From: Kalaharituber pfeilii
Taxonomy: Eukaryota; Ascomycota; Pezizomycetes; Pezizales; Pezizaceae
Length of the DNA: 64,000 nt
Assembly: GCA_015179045.1 (NCBI GenBank)
Contig: WHUZ01000022.1
Location: 434,001-498,000, forward strand
Direction of reading: 5' to 3'
Both the position numbers and the translations under genes were made by a program. Positions within the stretch are counted from its first letter, which is position 1, and each line of letters starts with the position of its first letter. The notes beneath the pieces were generated by a model that saw nothing but the letters and a program-made list of their open reading frames with translations, had not been told where the DNA came from and made no database searches. Positions 10,668 through 21,098 of the stretch are shown here, one piece after another.

Positions 10668-11168
10668 TCATACATGAGGCTTATGCGGGTCGGAGGAATT
10701 GTTGTGCCGTCGGATGGTTTGTGAGTGCGACGGAGGGATGGTTGGACCGATAGGGAGAACTGTAGGAAGAACTGTCTTCAGCCATTGTGCGGGTATATGT
10801 ATGGGTTGACTTCTCATTCTGCTTTTATTATTATTATGTCGAACATGGATAGTTGCTATTGAATGCAGTATTATTCCTGTCATAGCAGCGTGAACTTTAC
10901 ATGTCTCTCTATTATGCATGCCTCCATCCCAGTAGCACCCTCTAAGATTGGTCCTATTTGATGCTAGATATTCCCTATTTCCATATTGTTTCGGTAAGTA
11001 GTTTGGCGTAGAAATCATAACTGCCACTGCCTTCATTTCTACTATCTGTGCATCAAGCTGTTTTTGAGCTTCTAGTTGCTGGACCTTCAATTCTTTCATC
11101 ATTTCAGTGAGGTCTTCTATGTCTTTGTCTTGCTTTGAGGCCCTAGGTGCCTTATTTTGTAACTGCAT
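10668..11168 (-). pseudogene. Possible retrotransposon gag fragment
   Basis: A 166-codon frame begins with a likely coiled coil (KDIEDLTEMMKELKVQQLEA). It is followed by a Cys/His cluster CYWDGGMHNRETC that resembles the degenerate knuckles of fungal Gypsy gag proteins. The rest is low complexity. No protease or RT is in frame nearby. The family assignment is inference from this motif alone; a host protein fragment cannot be excluded. Confidence 0.35.
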
Positions 11169-11909
11169 TTGTGATTTCTATGGTTGCAGCTACTGTAGCT
11201 TGACTGGTAGGTCTGTCTGTATCATCCTTTGGCTCACGAGGTCCATGAAGCCCATGGAGTGAAAATTGCTTTCTGACGAAGTGGAAAACGGAGAGAGGGA
11301 AGCGCAGTAGTCTAAAGGGAGCCTAGCTTAATTGCCGGAAGGTGAAGAAAAAGACATCTATAAAAAAAATAATTACATAATTCCAAAGGACCAGTTATAG
11401 CTTTTCCCTTCTCTCGATTGCGTTGAACTAAAATAAGAAAACCTACTTGAACTGTGGAGTTTCGAAAGCAACATTCGTGGAGGTCACCCTAAAAAACATA
11501 TCCAAGATCAAACATGGGAAGTGTGACGGAGTGAAGATATTTTAATCTAGTTGATCACGAATGATAATATAACGGAGATGTCCAAATTCGGCAGTCGTCA
11601 ACCCTCACTATATATACACATTTTGGGTTAAAAAAAAAAAAAGACCATTTCGCAAGTATGATGCTAACGCTTAATTGCCGTCCAAAATTTCCCTGCCATT
11701 TCACATACGTTATAGACCAAAAAAAACAAAAAACAACCGGTCCCAGATACTCATGAAGGAAATCAGCTAAACAAAACCAAGAAAGGAACAAAGAAAAGAA
11801 AGGCAACGGAGCAGATCCGGAGCCTCTAACCCAGTATCCATATGATCCCTAGTGCACGTCCCAAAAATCAAAATAAATATTCGTCATAGCAATGAAAATT
11901 TGTACAACA
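11169..11909. other. 3' flank of the GPI-protein gene
   Basis: AT-rich non-coding sequence downstream of the minus-strand GPI-anchored protein gene, with A-tracts at 11630-11643 and 11719-11733. Neither carries a LINE tail hairpin. No other feature was recognised. Confidence 0.35.
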
Positions 11910-14119
11910 TTAAAAAAATGCCGCTCCAATGGCCGCAATTGCAAGTGTCCAGAGACTCGGCCCGATTCCGGACACCCCATTATCGCTATCGTTGTCCGTG
12001 CCGTTTCCATTCTGCTCAGTCTGGTTGATCCTCTTCTCTGTCTGGTTCCGCTGTTTTATTGCCGCCTCAAAGTCGTCCGGTAGCTCCTCAATCTTTGCTA
12101 ACTTGTCTAGGTCTACTGTCGACGGAATCTCTCCTGTTTCACGCCACTTCTGTTCCACCTTCTTCCAGTCCAGCACCATCTCACTCTCATCTGTCACTTC
12201 GCTCACAGGGCGGAACTTGCCCACTCCTGTATCAGAATCTTCATACAAAAAACAAGCTGTCGCAACGGGAAAATCTTTCCCAAAGATGGTCCAATCCTGC
12301 TCAATCCCTGCGCTGAGGTTGAGCGGCTCAAACCCTGCCCGTGCGTAAAGCTCTCCGAAAATACCAAGATGGTAGCCGTGCTCCACACTCACTGCGTATG
12401 GGTAATACTCATAGTCCTCAGGGCCTGCAGGTTTGCAGGCTGAGGTGCCGCCCAACACATCATTGAGCAAGCTTGCTATCGTGTACATTCGGGGAAGCAA
12501 TAACCCCAGTTTCCCTCCTGCACTGATGTCGTCGAGGCCGAGAAATTCAATGCTGAGAAGAAGCGAAGGAATTGATGAGACGTTAACGCCTAAGGAAAAA
12601 AGTGCAGTGTCCGGGATTTGATTGACAGTTATGGGCAGAGTCTGAACTTCTAAGTCCCATCCAGACTGAGTGCTCTCGCCAACGAAGTCCCATTTGGCGT
12701 GGGCACCCTTTGGAAGTCTCATTTCGATACCTGTTGTCACATTGCCTTGGGGGGTGCCAACCTCAACAGATACCCCAATAGAATAGTCGAAATAAGGTGT
12801 GATGAAAAGTGGCCCAAAGACGAATCGACTCAGTGGGAATCCCTGGTCCCTGCCAATCAAGATAAAAAGGCTCTGTTCGAATTCAAAAACAAACTTGCCC
12901 TCAGTTGCGAACTCGAGTTCTACGTGGGCCACGATATCCTCTGTTACCTCAATCTCGAGATATCCCTGCTCCATGACAGGTTGCGGGAACATGTCGAACT
13001 CGAAATTGCCGCTGAATGTCAAGTTGCCTTTGATTCCACAGTTGATGCATGTTACTGTCATCGGGCCGTCAGGCTTCGGTTCGACAAAGGGAATATCAAT
13101 GCCGACGTCAATGACTGACGCCACGTCGACGGGGTATAGTTGTAGTCTTGGTGGGATGGGTGGGTCGATGTTAATCATATGTTGCCAGTCATCCTCATCT
13201 GCTCTCATTTCTAGGGTATCGCGCGTTACCATGCCGTGGTGTTCAACACATCCAAATTCCACTGCAATCTTAGCGGCCACATATTTCCATTCCAAGGGCG
13301 TCACAATCAACACTGTAGAGACTCCTTGAATCTTCACCTCTTTGACACTATGCACATGGTCCAGAACCGTGGTCAGCTTAACTGGCAGCCCCAAACCATA
13401 GCAATTGCTAGTAAGATACTTACAGATATGGCGTTCTTTCATCATCACCACACCCTTTCATACCATCAGAGTTAGTAACAACAACCAATTCCTGATCTCC
13501 TTCAGGATTGACCATATCCAATAGCCAATCATTGAAAGCATTCCACTTGCTAGAGTTCTCGGCTTCCCCCAGGTCCAATATGATGCTTGGCTGACCAGTG
13601 CCAGCGAATACGTTCCTGCATTCCACCCCTATCAGCAGATCACCTCCATCGGCTTTGTTCCCTAGGCGCAGCATATAATTCTCTAGCACCAACAATGCTC
13701 TATTTGGTGGTGGTGTAAGTATCAGGTGCGAGACCATGGGCTTTTGGCTGCGCCCAAGGCTTTTCAGATCTGCCAAATATGTTCCTAAAATTAGCCTTGA
13801 TGTTACAATAGTTTTGTCGTTGTGTTTAGGGTCAATGCTACGCACCTTCACCATAGACAACCTCTACTGACTCTCCTGGTGCAGGCAGCTGCAAGTCACT
13901 CGGCTCTTCCATCGTACCTGATCCCAAATATGATTGCGTTCTGTGCGGCAAGCCATGAGATCGGGGATATGGCACAAGTTTGACTGACTCTGGTTCTAAT
14001 GGCTCTGCTGGATCGATGAGTCCTACTTTGGCATGATACGCCCTGCTAGATGCCGGGAAATGGCCTAATAAGGTTATCAGAGGCAAGAATACTACGCTCT
14101 GAGCTCGTGCGAAACGCAT
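11910..14119 (-). CDS. Secreted GPI-anchored protein, three exons
   Basis: The model is exons 14119-13846, 13784-13464 and 13381-11910, giving 688 residues. Intron 1 (61 nt) is GTGCGT...CTAATTTTAG; intron 2 (82 nt) is GTATGA...CCAG. A GTGATG donor 13 nt downstream would also keep the frame. The N-terminus (MRFARAQSVVFLPLITLLGH) is a signal peptide, cleaved near residue 27. The C-terminus is N-glycosylation-rich and ends GPSLWTLAIAAIGAAFF, a GPI-attachment hydrophobic tail. The middle is beta-rich with a CINCG pair and several N-x-S/T sites. It recalls the fungal wall-associated DUF7029/DUF7223 proteins, but that is from memory of the pattern, not a search. The likely site is the outer membrane face or cell wall; function unknown. 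Confidence 0.75.
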
Positions 14120-15715
14120 CTTTCTTCGTTTTCAGAAAGACCAGTGTTTGAAATTTTTCGAGGTGGTATCCGCGATTTCGGTTTCGGATCGAAACTTAAA
14201 GACGTCGAGTGACGAACACTCCCTTCAGGCAAATTGCACGACTGATAGGTCAGAGGAAGATGATGAGAAAGGTTGTTTGTGTGGGTAACTTGCGCAGTGT
14301 CTGGTGTCAACAAATGCTTTTGAGCAGATGAGTATTAGAATCCGTGGCTCACTTCAGAATATATAAATTCAAACCCCAATAACCCACTCCCAGCTTCAGG
14401 CTTCTGATAGCCGGTGAGAGGGCAGCTCACCGGCCTTGGCAATGCAACGGGTAATGAGCCCCTGCATTATCTTGTAACACAATTCATCAAGGTTGATCCA
14501 TGAGCGGCGCATGTGCGTGATAGCGCCTTGGATGAAGCGATATCAAGCAAACATGCGACAAAGAGAGCCACGCGACTAAGGATCAAGCCTCTAACCACTA
14601 TATGCTGTTTGAGTTAAATGAAAAAAGGATTGCATCATGTAAAGTGGTACAATTTTGCAATTCATGCTTGTGGCCGTCACGTCCAAACGCAATAGTCCCA
14701 ACCACTTGTCATCTATTCTAGAGTGACAGAGTACAATGCCAGCAGTGAAACTGTGCATGTATATGTGTCCCAGGGGCGAGGGCGAGGGCGAGCCATGAGC
14801 CACGCCACATGCATGCCTGTCGACATTTCGTTTATTTTGGTGGTCACTTAACCTCACGTACAGGCTACCTGCCTATCGCAGGGATTGTTGCCTGTTTGAG
14901 GACCACAACTGAAGCGCTAGCGCAGCCGCCGTTGTGTGGCAGATTGAACCTTTACCAATTCGAACATTCGTGTGCATGACAATAAGTATGTAGGCCATGG
15001 AAGAAGCGCGCGAAGCGCCTCACAGATGGCGCAATGGGTTCTCTCAATGAGGGAGCGTGCGAATCATTGTAAATCCAGTCGTACAGGTATACGTTTTACA
15101 TTGTATTGCCGAAAAGTTACCCTAGGGCATGTATAGACAGGGTTGAATTCCGTAGGCGGGAGTACGGAAACTTGCTGCAACTTATATCGAACATGAGGGT
15201 TCCAGTACATTCTTTCGCAAAGCCTGAAGGAGATCAATTACCCTGTAAATTGATATTTCCACATCAGAGCAAAAACACGGGTAACTGGGTCGTCATTCAA
15301 AGCGTTGACATTTCTTGTCTGACAGTCTGACTTGGCCACAGACTACATTTCCTCACAGTCGTTATAGGTGTAGCTATTTCGGACTCATTAGGGCGTTGTG
15401 TGATTGCACTTTTATGTTTTTTGCGTGCTTGAAGAGATTGTTCATTTCACTGTCCAATGAAGCACTCGGCGTGCAAGGGATATTTGCTGGTATAGCAGAT
15501 CTCCCACGGACGTGGACTGCCATGGGTTGTCAACAAGGACCTTAGCTATTGCCGTCTTTGAGATACAATCAATTCCTTCCTGCCAGGCGTGGGGCAATCC
15601 TGGGGAAGATGGACCGCATGGAAATTGTTAAAGACAGTTGATAAAATCTTTCACCACTATACATTACTGAACTCTGAATTCTATATTGTAAATTGTGAGC
15701 TTCTACTCCACTTTC
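14120..15715. other. Intergenic, no gene recognised
   Basis: Contains the presumed promoter of the GPI-protein gene at its left end. Otherwise only short frames without coding character. No repeat shared with the rest of the window was noticed. Confidence 0.35.
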
Positions 15716-15726
15716 AAGGATACTCT

Positions 15727-16219
15727 ATTCCCTCCTATAGAGGGATTTTGCAACATCCGGGTAAAGTTGTTTGGGTGATTACAAAGCATGATTGTTAAGC
15801 GCAAAAATAACCGTAACAGCAAGAGGGATTTTGCACACGATTTAGGGCTTGTGACTTGGGTAAAATTATGCAAGCTTTTAGTCAAGATTTAGCCTCACTT
15901 GTTTCGGCCCAAAATAGGCCGAGTTTAGAATACATTGCTTGTCGCACAACTTGCTGACAGTGTCTGAAGAAGCTATAAACTGAAATGCGACATAAAAAAC
16001 TGATTTGGTATCAAATCCAAGTTATCCCAAGAAAAGGAGTTTAAGCGGTATACTTGCTGTTAATTAACCTGTATGTATGCTGTTAACCGCGCCACAAACA
16101 CTTCGTTGCCACAGCAACATCGCTTTATAATTACCCGAACAGCGTTACCCGGATGTTGCAAAATCCCTCTTATAGGCTCGTAGCCTTTATGCGGGGTTTC
16201 CTGATCAAAAAAAAAAAAA
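15727..16219 (+). mobile_element. Tail-only F3 LINE insertion, split by a MITE
   Basis: Removing the MITE at 15739-16170 and one copy of TAT leaves a 50-60-nt unit ATTCCCTCCTATAGGC...GCGGGG...AAAA, the F3 terminal hairpin plus poly-A. Its target duplication is AAGGATACTCT: complete at 15716-15726 on the left, and on the right AAGGATA (16220-16226) continued as CTCT after the second MITE at 16227-16401. The order of events is therefore LINE tail first, then each MITE. Confidence 0.8.
15739..16170. mobile_element. 432-bp MITE with ~50-bp inverted repeats
   Basis: The left end AGAGGGATTTTGCAACATCC and its complement at the right end (to 16170) match over about 50 nt, with substitutions only in the inner half. 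A TAT triplet is duplicated on both sides, giving the pre-insertion F3 tail sequence CCTATAGG. An internal third copy of GAGGGATTTTGCA lies near 15821. No open frame of note. A 3-bp duplication would suit a PIF/Harbinger-type mover, but this is inference. Confidence 0.8.
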
Positions 16220-16226
16220 AAGGATA

Positions 16227-16401
16227 CAGGTGACCCTGGCTATAATGAAGGCTAAGGATCCGACTGATCTTCTTCACTATAACCAGTTTTCACTATAGCA
16301 AGGGCATTTTCTTTACCTGTGTACACAAAGAATCTGGCCCATCCCTTCACTATAGCCACGTTTTCACTAAAAAGAGGTTCATTTATAGCCAGGGTCACCT
16401 G
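16227..16401. mobile_element. 175-bp pogo-like MITE
   Basis: The termini are CAGGTGACCCTGGCTATAA... and a nearly perfect complement ending at 16401, flanked by TA on both sides. The sequence is shared with a diverged copy at 63131-63295. It is inserted within the right target duplication of the LINE tail at 15727-16219. Confidence 0.85.
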
Positions 16402-16403
16402 TA

Positions 16404-17787
16404 CTCTGTAAGGAGTGCTAAATTAGTGGCATGCGCCAGTAGCTATTTCTGTTTTCAGTCTTTTTCGGGATGCGGACCAGGACCCCCAGGATCCGCTTCC
16501 TGTGCCACCCCCAGATCTCCTAATGTAGGTATGGCCCTGCAGATGCGCAATCGCAGACACGCGCAGTGTGGCGGCAGTGTGGCGGCAGTGTGGCGGGTAA
16601 ATTGTCGTCAAGTGCGGCAAACTCAACTTGCTACAAATGGTGAAGATTTTTCCTGTGCCCTTGGAGACGCGCGCAGTCAAAATTTCACAGTATTGAGGCT
16701 TACTTCATTAGGGTTAAGTTTCTTTTTAGGCAAACTTTATTTGTATTTGATTTACACGTTGGACCTTCCTGTCATGGCGCGGTGGGTTAGGTTGAGGAAG
16801 CATGGGAGACAGGGACAAAAGCAATATAACGTAGTGAATTCTTCCTGATATTTTTTCTTCTTCTTTAAAAAAAACCCATCATATTACTATAACGAAGGTC
16901 TGTAACAAAGAAGCGTCTGGAGGCCTCGACAGGATACATAAACTTATTCCTCTTATTTCTTTTTTTGCTCTTTTGTTCTTTTTATTCCTTCTTTTTCCCT
17001 TTTGTTGCTTGCAATCTTAAAGCACCTCAACGGAATCACCTGGGTGCAAACACAGAATACGACAGAACATTGGAGGGTGCGCTTCCGCAGCTATTCATTT
17101 CCTTCATTTCGTCAAGAATCTTTGCTGTCTATATATAATAACCCCATATCCGTCAAGATTTGTACATACCATACCCATCTCATCTCCATTATCATCCAAC
17201 CCATTCCTGTTTATTTACATAACCGAATCTCCACATCATGAGAACCGTGAGAACCGAAAGACCGAGAAGAGAAAGAAGAAAAGAAAAGGGAAAAGAAAAA
17301 GAAAAAGAAAAAGAAAGAGAAGAGAAAAAGAAATACATGAACAAGAACACCCGAATGAAAGAGAATGCAAGGAGACTTCTAAGGTGACAACTATGCTGAA
17401 AGAGAGTGAAGAAAATATTTACAAAAAGGAGAAATCAATCAGAAGTACCAGATAAACTCCAGATCTAAAAAGAGGGTGAGAAGCCCTTTCCTGTACCTGC
17501 CTCATCCCCGAAAGAATAACATGAAAACATTTCCTGTACAATATCTATTTTGCTGACCCCTTGTGCAGCCGGTAATATTAAGCATTAATGTTTAATTTTG
17601 TTTGGAAGCTTATTAAAAGAGCGAATAGGTCGGCGGTCACAACTATTCAGGGAAACGAGGCTCGCTCGTCATCCATCCAGTGGGTATAAGGGCGAAATCA
17701 ATCCGCCAGGATAGGGGGATCATTTGCCAATCTCCGAAGTCGTCAATTGCCCATTCGCTGCATTGTTGCGGTGTTCTTGTTAGTGTG
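16404..17787. other. Intergenic; 3' flank of the membrane-protein gene
   Basis: No gene recognised. Short direct repeats occur near 16565-16590 (GTGTGGCGGCA three times), and a purine-only tract is listed separately. The right part should hold the 3' UTR of the minus-strand gene that ends at 17788. Confidence 0.35.
17264..17333 (+). repeat. Long purine tract
   Basis: About 70 nt are almost only A and G on the plus strand, built of GAAAAA/GAGAA units. On the minus strand this is a polypyrimidine run some 450 nt past the stop codon of the gene at 17788-20004. Confidence 0.8.
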
Positions 17788-20004
17788 CTATATCCGCTCA
17801 GGCCAGCTAACTCCATAAATTCCATGCGCCATGCCTTTGCGGCTTGTGACCGTTGCAACACTGCCACTTCGCCCGCGCGTTGAGGATGAGCCTTCACCGT
17901 TGCCGGATCCTCCCGAAACGTCGCCATACAACCTTCGGAGCACCTCCTCCTGCTGTCGTTCCTTCATCTCCCTTGTTACACGCTCAATCTCTTCTGGAAG
18001 CCTTCGAGGACTTGGTGGAAGCTCTGCCATTTCCCCTGCCAAAAGGTCCTGCTGGCGTAATAACTTCTTTTTTGCCTTTGAGCTCAAATTCAGAGGACCT
18101 GGACGCTTAGGGGACTTGGTTGGGAGGGGTGGGGCCACGCTCGGCGAACTGGGGAAGTAGCCTGAAGAGGAATGGGTACAAGAGTTTGGTCCACGGGAGC
18201 TACGGTACGGCGTGGAGGGAACAGAGTAGAGACTCTGAGTATGCCTTGAACTTCGAGGAGTTTCGCCCATTGAGAAGCAGCTCCATACACAGCTGGAGTG
18301 ATTTGTGGCGCAGTGGTGACTCATTGGTGAAGTGGGTGACATTCCTTCGCAGTAGGTGTAGCGGGTCGTGCTTGCCGGGGAGGTGCATGTGGGACTTGCG
18401 TCCGCCTCGTTGGTGCATACGCTTGAACGGCAAAGAGACTGATGAAGCAGCGTGAAGGTGGCGAGATTTGCTGTTGCCGCTGCAGTTGCGGAAGGAACCG
18501 GAATAGTCATTTGTGGTAGGGGGCGTCTCCGGACCTTCGGTGGGTACCCATCTGCCACGGGAGCTGGCGGAGCCGGAAGTGCAGAGGTTGGCGGGGGGTT
18601 CGGATTTGGTGGCAGGCCATTTGTCTGAGATGCCAGCTGAGCGGATGCATGGTCTGTGGGTGCAACCCCCATGAGCTTATCCACCTCAATTTCGTTACTC
18701 ACAGGGTCAAGAGGATCATGATCAAGGTCCATGCCCCTGCCTCCGTAACCAAGATAGTTGACTGGGGTGACAGGGTCCTGACCGTTCAGAGAATTTCCCC
18801 ACGCCCATGGAGAGGAGGTGTTTCTTGTCCTAAAGGTACCATTTATCTCGTTGTGGTCGTCTTTATGTTCTCCAGCCTGAGGCAGGGTCGAATTTCTTCT
18901 TGAACTGAAAGTGGAACTCATCTTCCGCACCGCCGTCCCAATAGAGGACTTCCCTTTTTGCACTGCAGGCTTTGGGGGCTCAGGTTCGAAAACTGTGAAT
19001 AACTTTGGAGCGGATACTGTGGGTACGCCAGCGATCTTGCTAAGCGCCCCTCCCACTCCCAGTACGCTTCCCCTCGCGACCGAGTTGACTGGTGGCAGTT
19101 GTGGTGGCTGCTCTTGCTTCACGCCAGTGGAAGGAAAGGTACGCGCGTTGACAGTGTTGACTGGGGAGTAATTCCAAGGACTGCTGCTTGCCTCTAAATT
19201 CAAGGTCAGGAACTCGAGATTCTTTGTCTTTTGTATTGAATTCCGTCTGGTCGCCTTGCGAGCTTTGCTGCGGCGGAAAAGGAAATATGCGAACACAGCC
19301 AGGGTAATTAGGAAGACGATTCCGCCCGCAAGAATTCCCGCGAACTGCGCTGTCGATAGGTTTGCCGATTTCTCGGGCGCTTTGCTCTCGGAGGTGTGTG
19401 TTTGTGTGGCTTTTGGAGTACCGACAGTCGTGGTTCCTGGCGGAACGATGGAGGGAATTTGACTTCGCTTTGTGGGTGAAGTGGCAATCATAGTGATGGT
19501 CCGTAAATGTACCATTCCGTTGGGCTTCGCCGAATCGACTCCGGTATTTTTCTTCTGCACATTTACCGGAGGTGGTATCGCATCAGTAGGTTTGGGTACC
19601 CATGCATTCCCAGGACCCAGCCTCCACAGATAAAATTCCGCAAATTCCGTATCGGTGACCTCATTTTTCTCACCTCCGGCACATACGATATCCCTGAACC
19701 TAAGAAGTAATTCCCGTTGACTTATATTTCTCCTTTTTCCTCCAGGGCATGCGTCCAAGCATCGTTGCAATCTGGAAAAATAGGCTGCCTCTTGAGAGGG
19801 TGAGCACCAGCAGTCCTGGACTTTCGCGGCGTCGTAGTTTTCTGAACAATGTGCCGCGAGCTGGACTTGACAGTTGTCAGAGCAGGCGCTGAAACCGGGT
19901 CCAAACCCAACCTCACTATTCTTGCCTTCGAAGCGTGTGATTGCACCTGCGAAAGTTGGCAACCAGGAAAGGAAATAGAAAGAAACAACCAACGATGAAA
20001 ACAT
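17788..20004 (-). CDS. Single-pass membrane protein with CFEM-like ectodomain
   Basis: One frame of 738 codons. Residues 1-21 (MFSSLVVSFYFLSWLPTFAGA) are a signal peptide. Eight cysteines follow at 41, 45, 53, 65, 67, 82, 86 and 108, with the C-x3-C and C-x-C spacings reminiscent of CFEM domains, though not a textbook match. A Ser/Thr/Pro stalk leads to one membrane segment at 221-243 (FAGILAGGIVFLITLAVFAY) and a basic stop-transfer FRRSKARKATRR. The ~490-residue cytoplasmic tail is Pro/Ser-rich, with a charged helical stretch EEIERVTREMKERQQEEVLRR near the end. This layout fits a cell-surface sensor or wall-anchored scaffold; the ligand is unknown. Part of the tail (about residues 515-600) has odd composition, so an unannotated intron there cannot be excluded. 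Confidence 0.7.
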   Translation of the reverse strand: MFSSLVVSFYFLSWLPTFAGAITRFEGKNSEVGFGPGFSACSDNCQVQLAAHCSENYDAAKVQDCWCSPSQEAAYFSRLQRCLDACPGGKRRNISQRELLLRFRDIVCAGGEKNEVTDTEFAEFYLWRLGPGNAWVPKPTDAIPPPVNVQKKNTGVDSAKPNGMVHLRTITMIATSPTKRSQIPSIVPPGTTTVGTPKATQTHTSESKAPEKSANLSTAQFAGILAGGIVFLITLAVFAYFLFRRSKARKATRRNSIQKTKNLEFLTLNLEASSSPWNYSPVNTVNARTFPSTGVKQEQPPQLPPVNSVARGSVLGVGGALSKIAGVPTVSAPKLFTVFEPEPPKPAVQKGKSSIGTAVRKMSSTFSSRRNSTLPQAGEHKDDHNEINGTFRTRNTSSPWAWGNSLNGQDPVTPVNYLGYGGRGMDLDHDPLDPVSNEIEVDKLMGVAPTDHASAQLASQTNGLPPNPNPPPTSALPAPPAPVADGYPPKVRRRPLPQMTIPVPSATAAATANLATFTLLHQSLCRSSVCTNEADASPTCTSPASTTRYTYCEGMSPTSPMSHHCATNHSSCVWSCFSMGETPRSSRHTQSLYSVPSTPYRSSRGPNSCTHSSSGYFPSSPSVAPPLPTKSPKRPGPLNLSSKAKKKLLRQQDLLAGEMAELPPSPRRLPEEIERVTREMKERQQEEVLRRLYGDVSGGSGNGEGSSSTRGRSGSVATVTSRKGMAHGIYGVSWPERI

Positions 20005-20951
20005 GATGGAAACCGTAGGTGGAGCAGGAAATGAAAAAATTCAAATGGTCTGGCACAGTCTCCTTTTGGAAGAGAAAAATGACCCACAGGGTCTGCGAAT
20101 GTCGAGAAACAAAACGAAGGGTTGGTATATGGACAAGTTATGGATATGAACAAAGAATGAAAACCACTTCCCGGGTGTTAGAATATTAAAGAATTATTAG
20201 GATATTTGAAACTACAACACCAGGGTGAATTGAGGAGGAAGTAGAAAAGGGAACTGATGAAGAAAAGGAAAAACCACGCCTCCAAAAATTACCCCTTTGC
20301 AGATATTTCTCTTCTCAATAATTGTTAAGGAGAAAAGATCCTCAGAGCGACGGAAATTCTTCAATGCATATATATCATGTACAATATTGTGGTGGTAATG
20401 TCCATCGCACTAGCTCACTACTATCTTCGTCCTCTTTCCTTGAACAGCCCTACCAGTCGAGTCTCTTGCATCCATTTGGCATAAAGTGCGCTAACTTGAT
20501 ATTTTTCGATACCTCCATTGGTGACCAAATACTTTGCCTATCCTCGAATGATATACAGAGACGTATACTTGAAATGGTATGGCCACTGGACTATGCCAGG
20601 GTGGACATCCTAGCGAGGTGACATGCATGTCGGTTGTGGCTCACATACATATGCCCCTCTTCGCACATTGCATGCACGACAGGGTTGGGGTTATTGTTGG
20701 TTCAGTGGAGTACCATATTTGGTGGAAAGCCATAAAGTGAGATGATTGGTTGCTAGCAAGAAAATCGCGAGCTGGCTGTGTTCGTAACAGCCACACGATT
20801 CAGACTGCTAACTTCCACTGAGTACATTAACCCGTTGCCTTATGTCGATGGAGTAACGATGTTTCCCACCATTCTGGTGCACAGAGCCGTGGGTGAAAAT
20901 AAGGCAAACTTGCAGAAGTGGCCGGTTTAGTGGCGCTCTATGCCTACGGAG
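20005..20951. other. 5' flank of the membrane-protein gene
   Basis: Presumed promoter and 5' UTR for the minus-strand gene starting at 20004. No distinctive motif or further gene was recognised. Confidence 0.3.
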
Positions 20952-21098
20952 TACTCGCTGAGTATTGGAAGGCTGCATAAACGAATGCGCTATTCACCTT
21001 TTGGAACAGTGCGAAGTGGCTTGAATTTGCCCTATTCCAAAGAGCGAATAGCGCATACGATTTATGCAGCGTTCCAATACTTTCCAAACCAGCGAGTA
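20952..21098. mobile_element. Fold-back MITE, TACTCGCTG family
   Basis: The left arm TACTCGCTGAGTATTGGAA... pairs with the right arm ending ...CCAGCGAGTA over about 65 nt, including ATGCGCTATTC. The left arm lacks the 8 bases GTTTGGAA present in the right arm. The terminal motif and AGTATTGGAACG recur in the 56-bp element at 63819-63874. The ends look Tc1-like, but no transposase is present. Confidence 0.75.

Noticed and set aside
14755..14800. GCGAGG repeat as a CRISPR-like or satellite array
   Set aside because: Only three or four units of 6 nt, a simple microsatellite; there are no spacers and this is eukaryotic DNA.
15106..15330. Small gene encoding a 74-residue protein
   Set aside because: No homology recognised, no intron or context support, and composition like the surrounding non-coding sequence.
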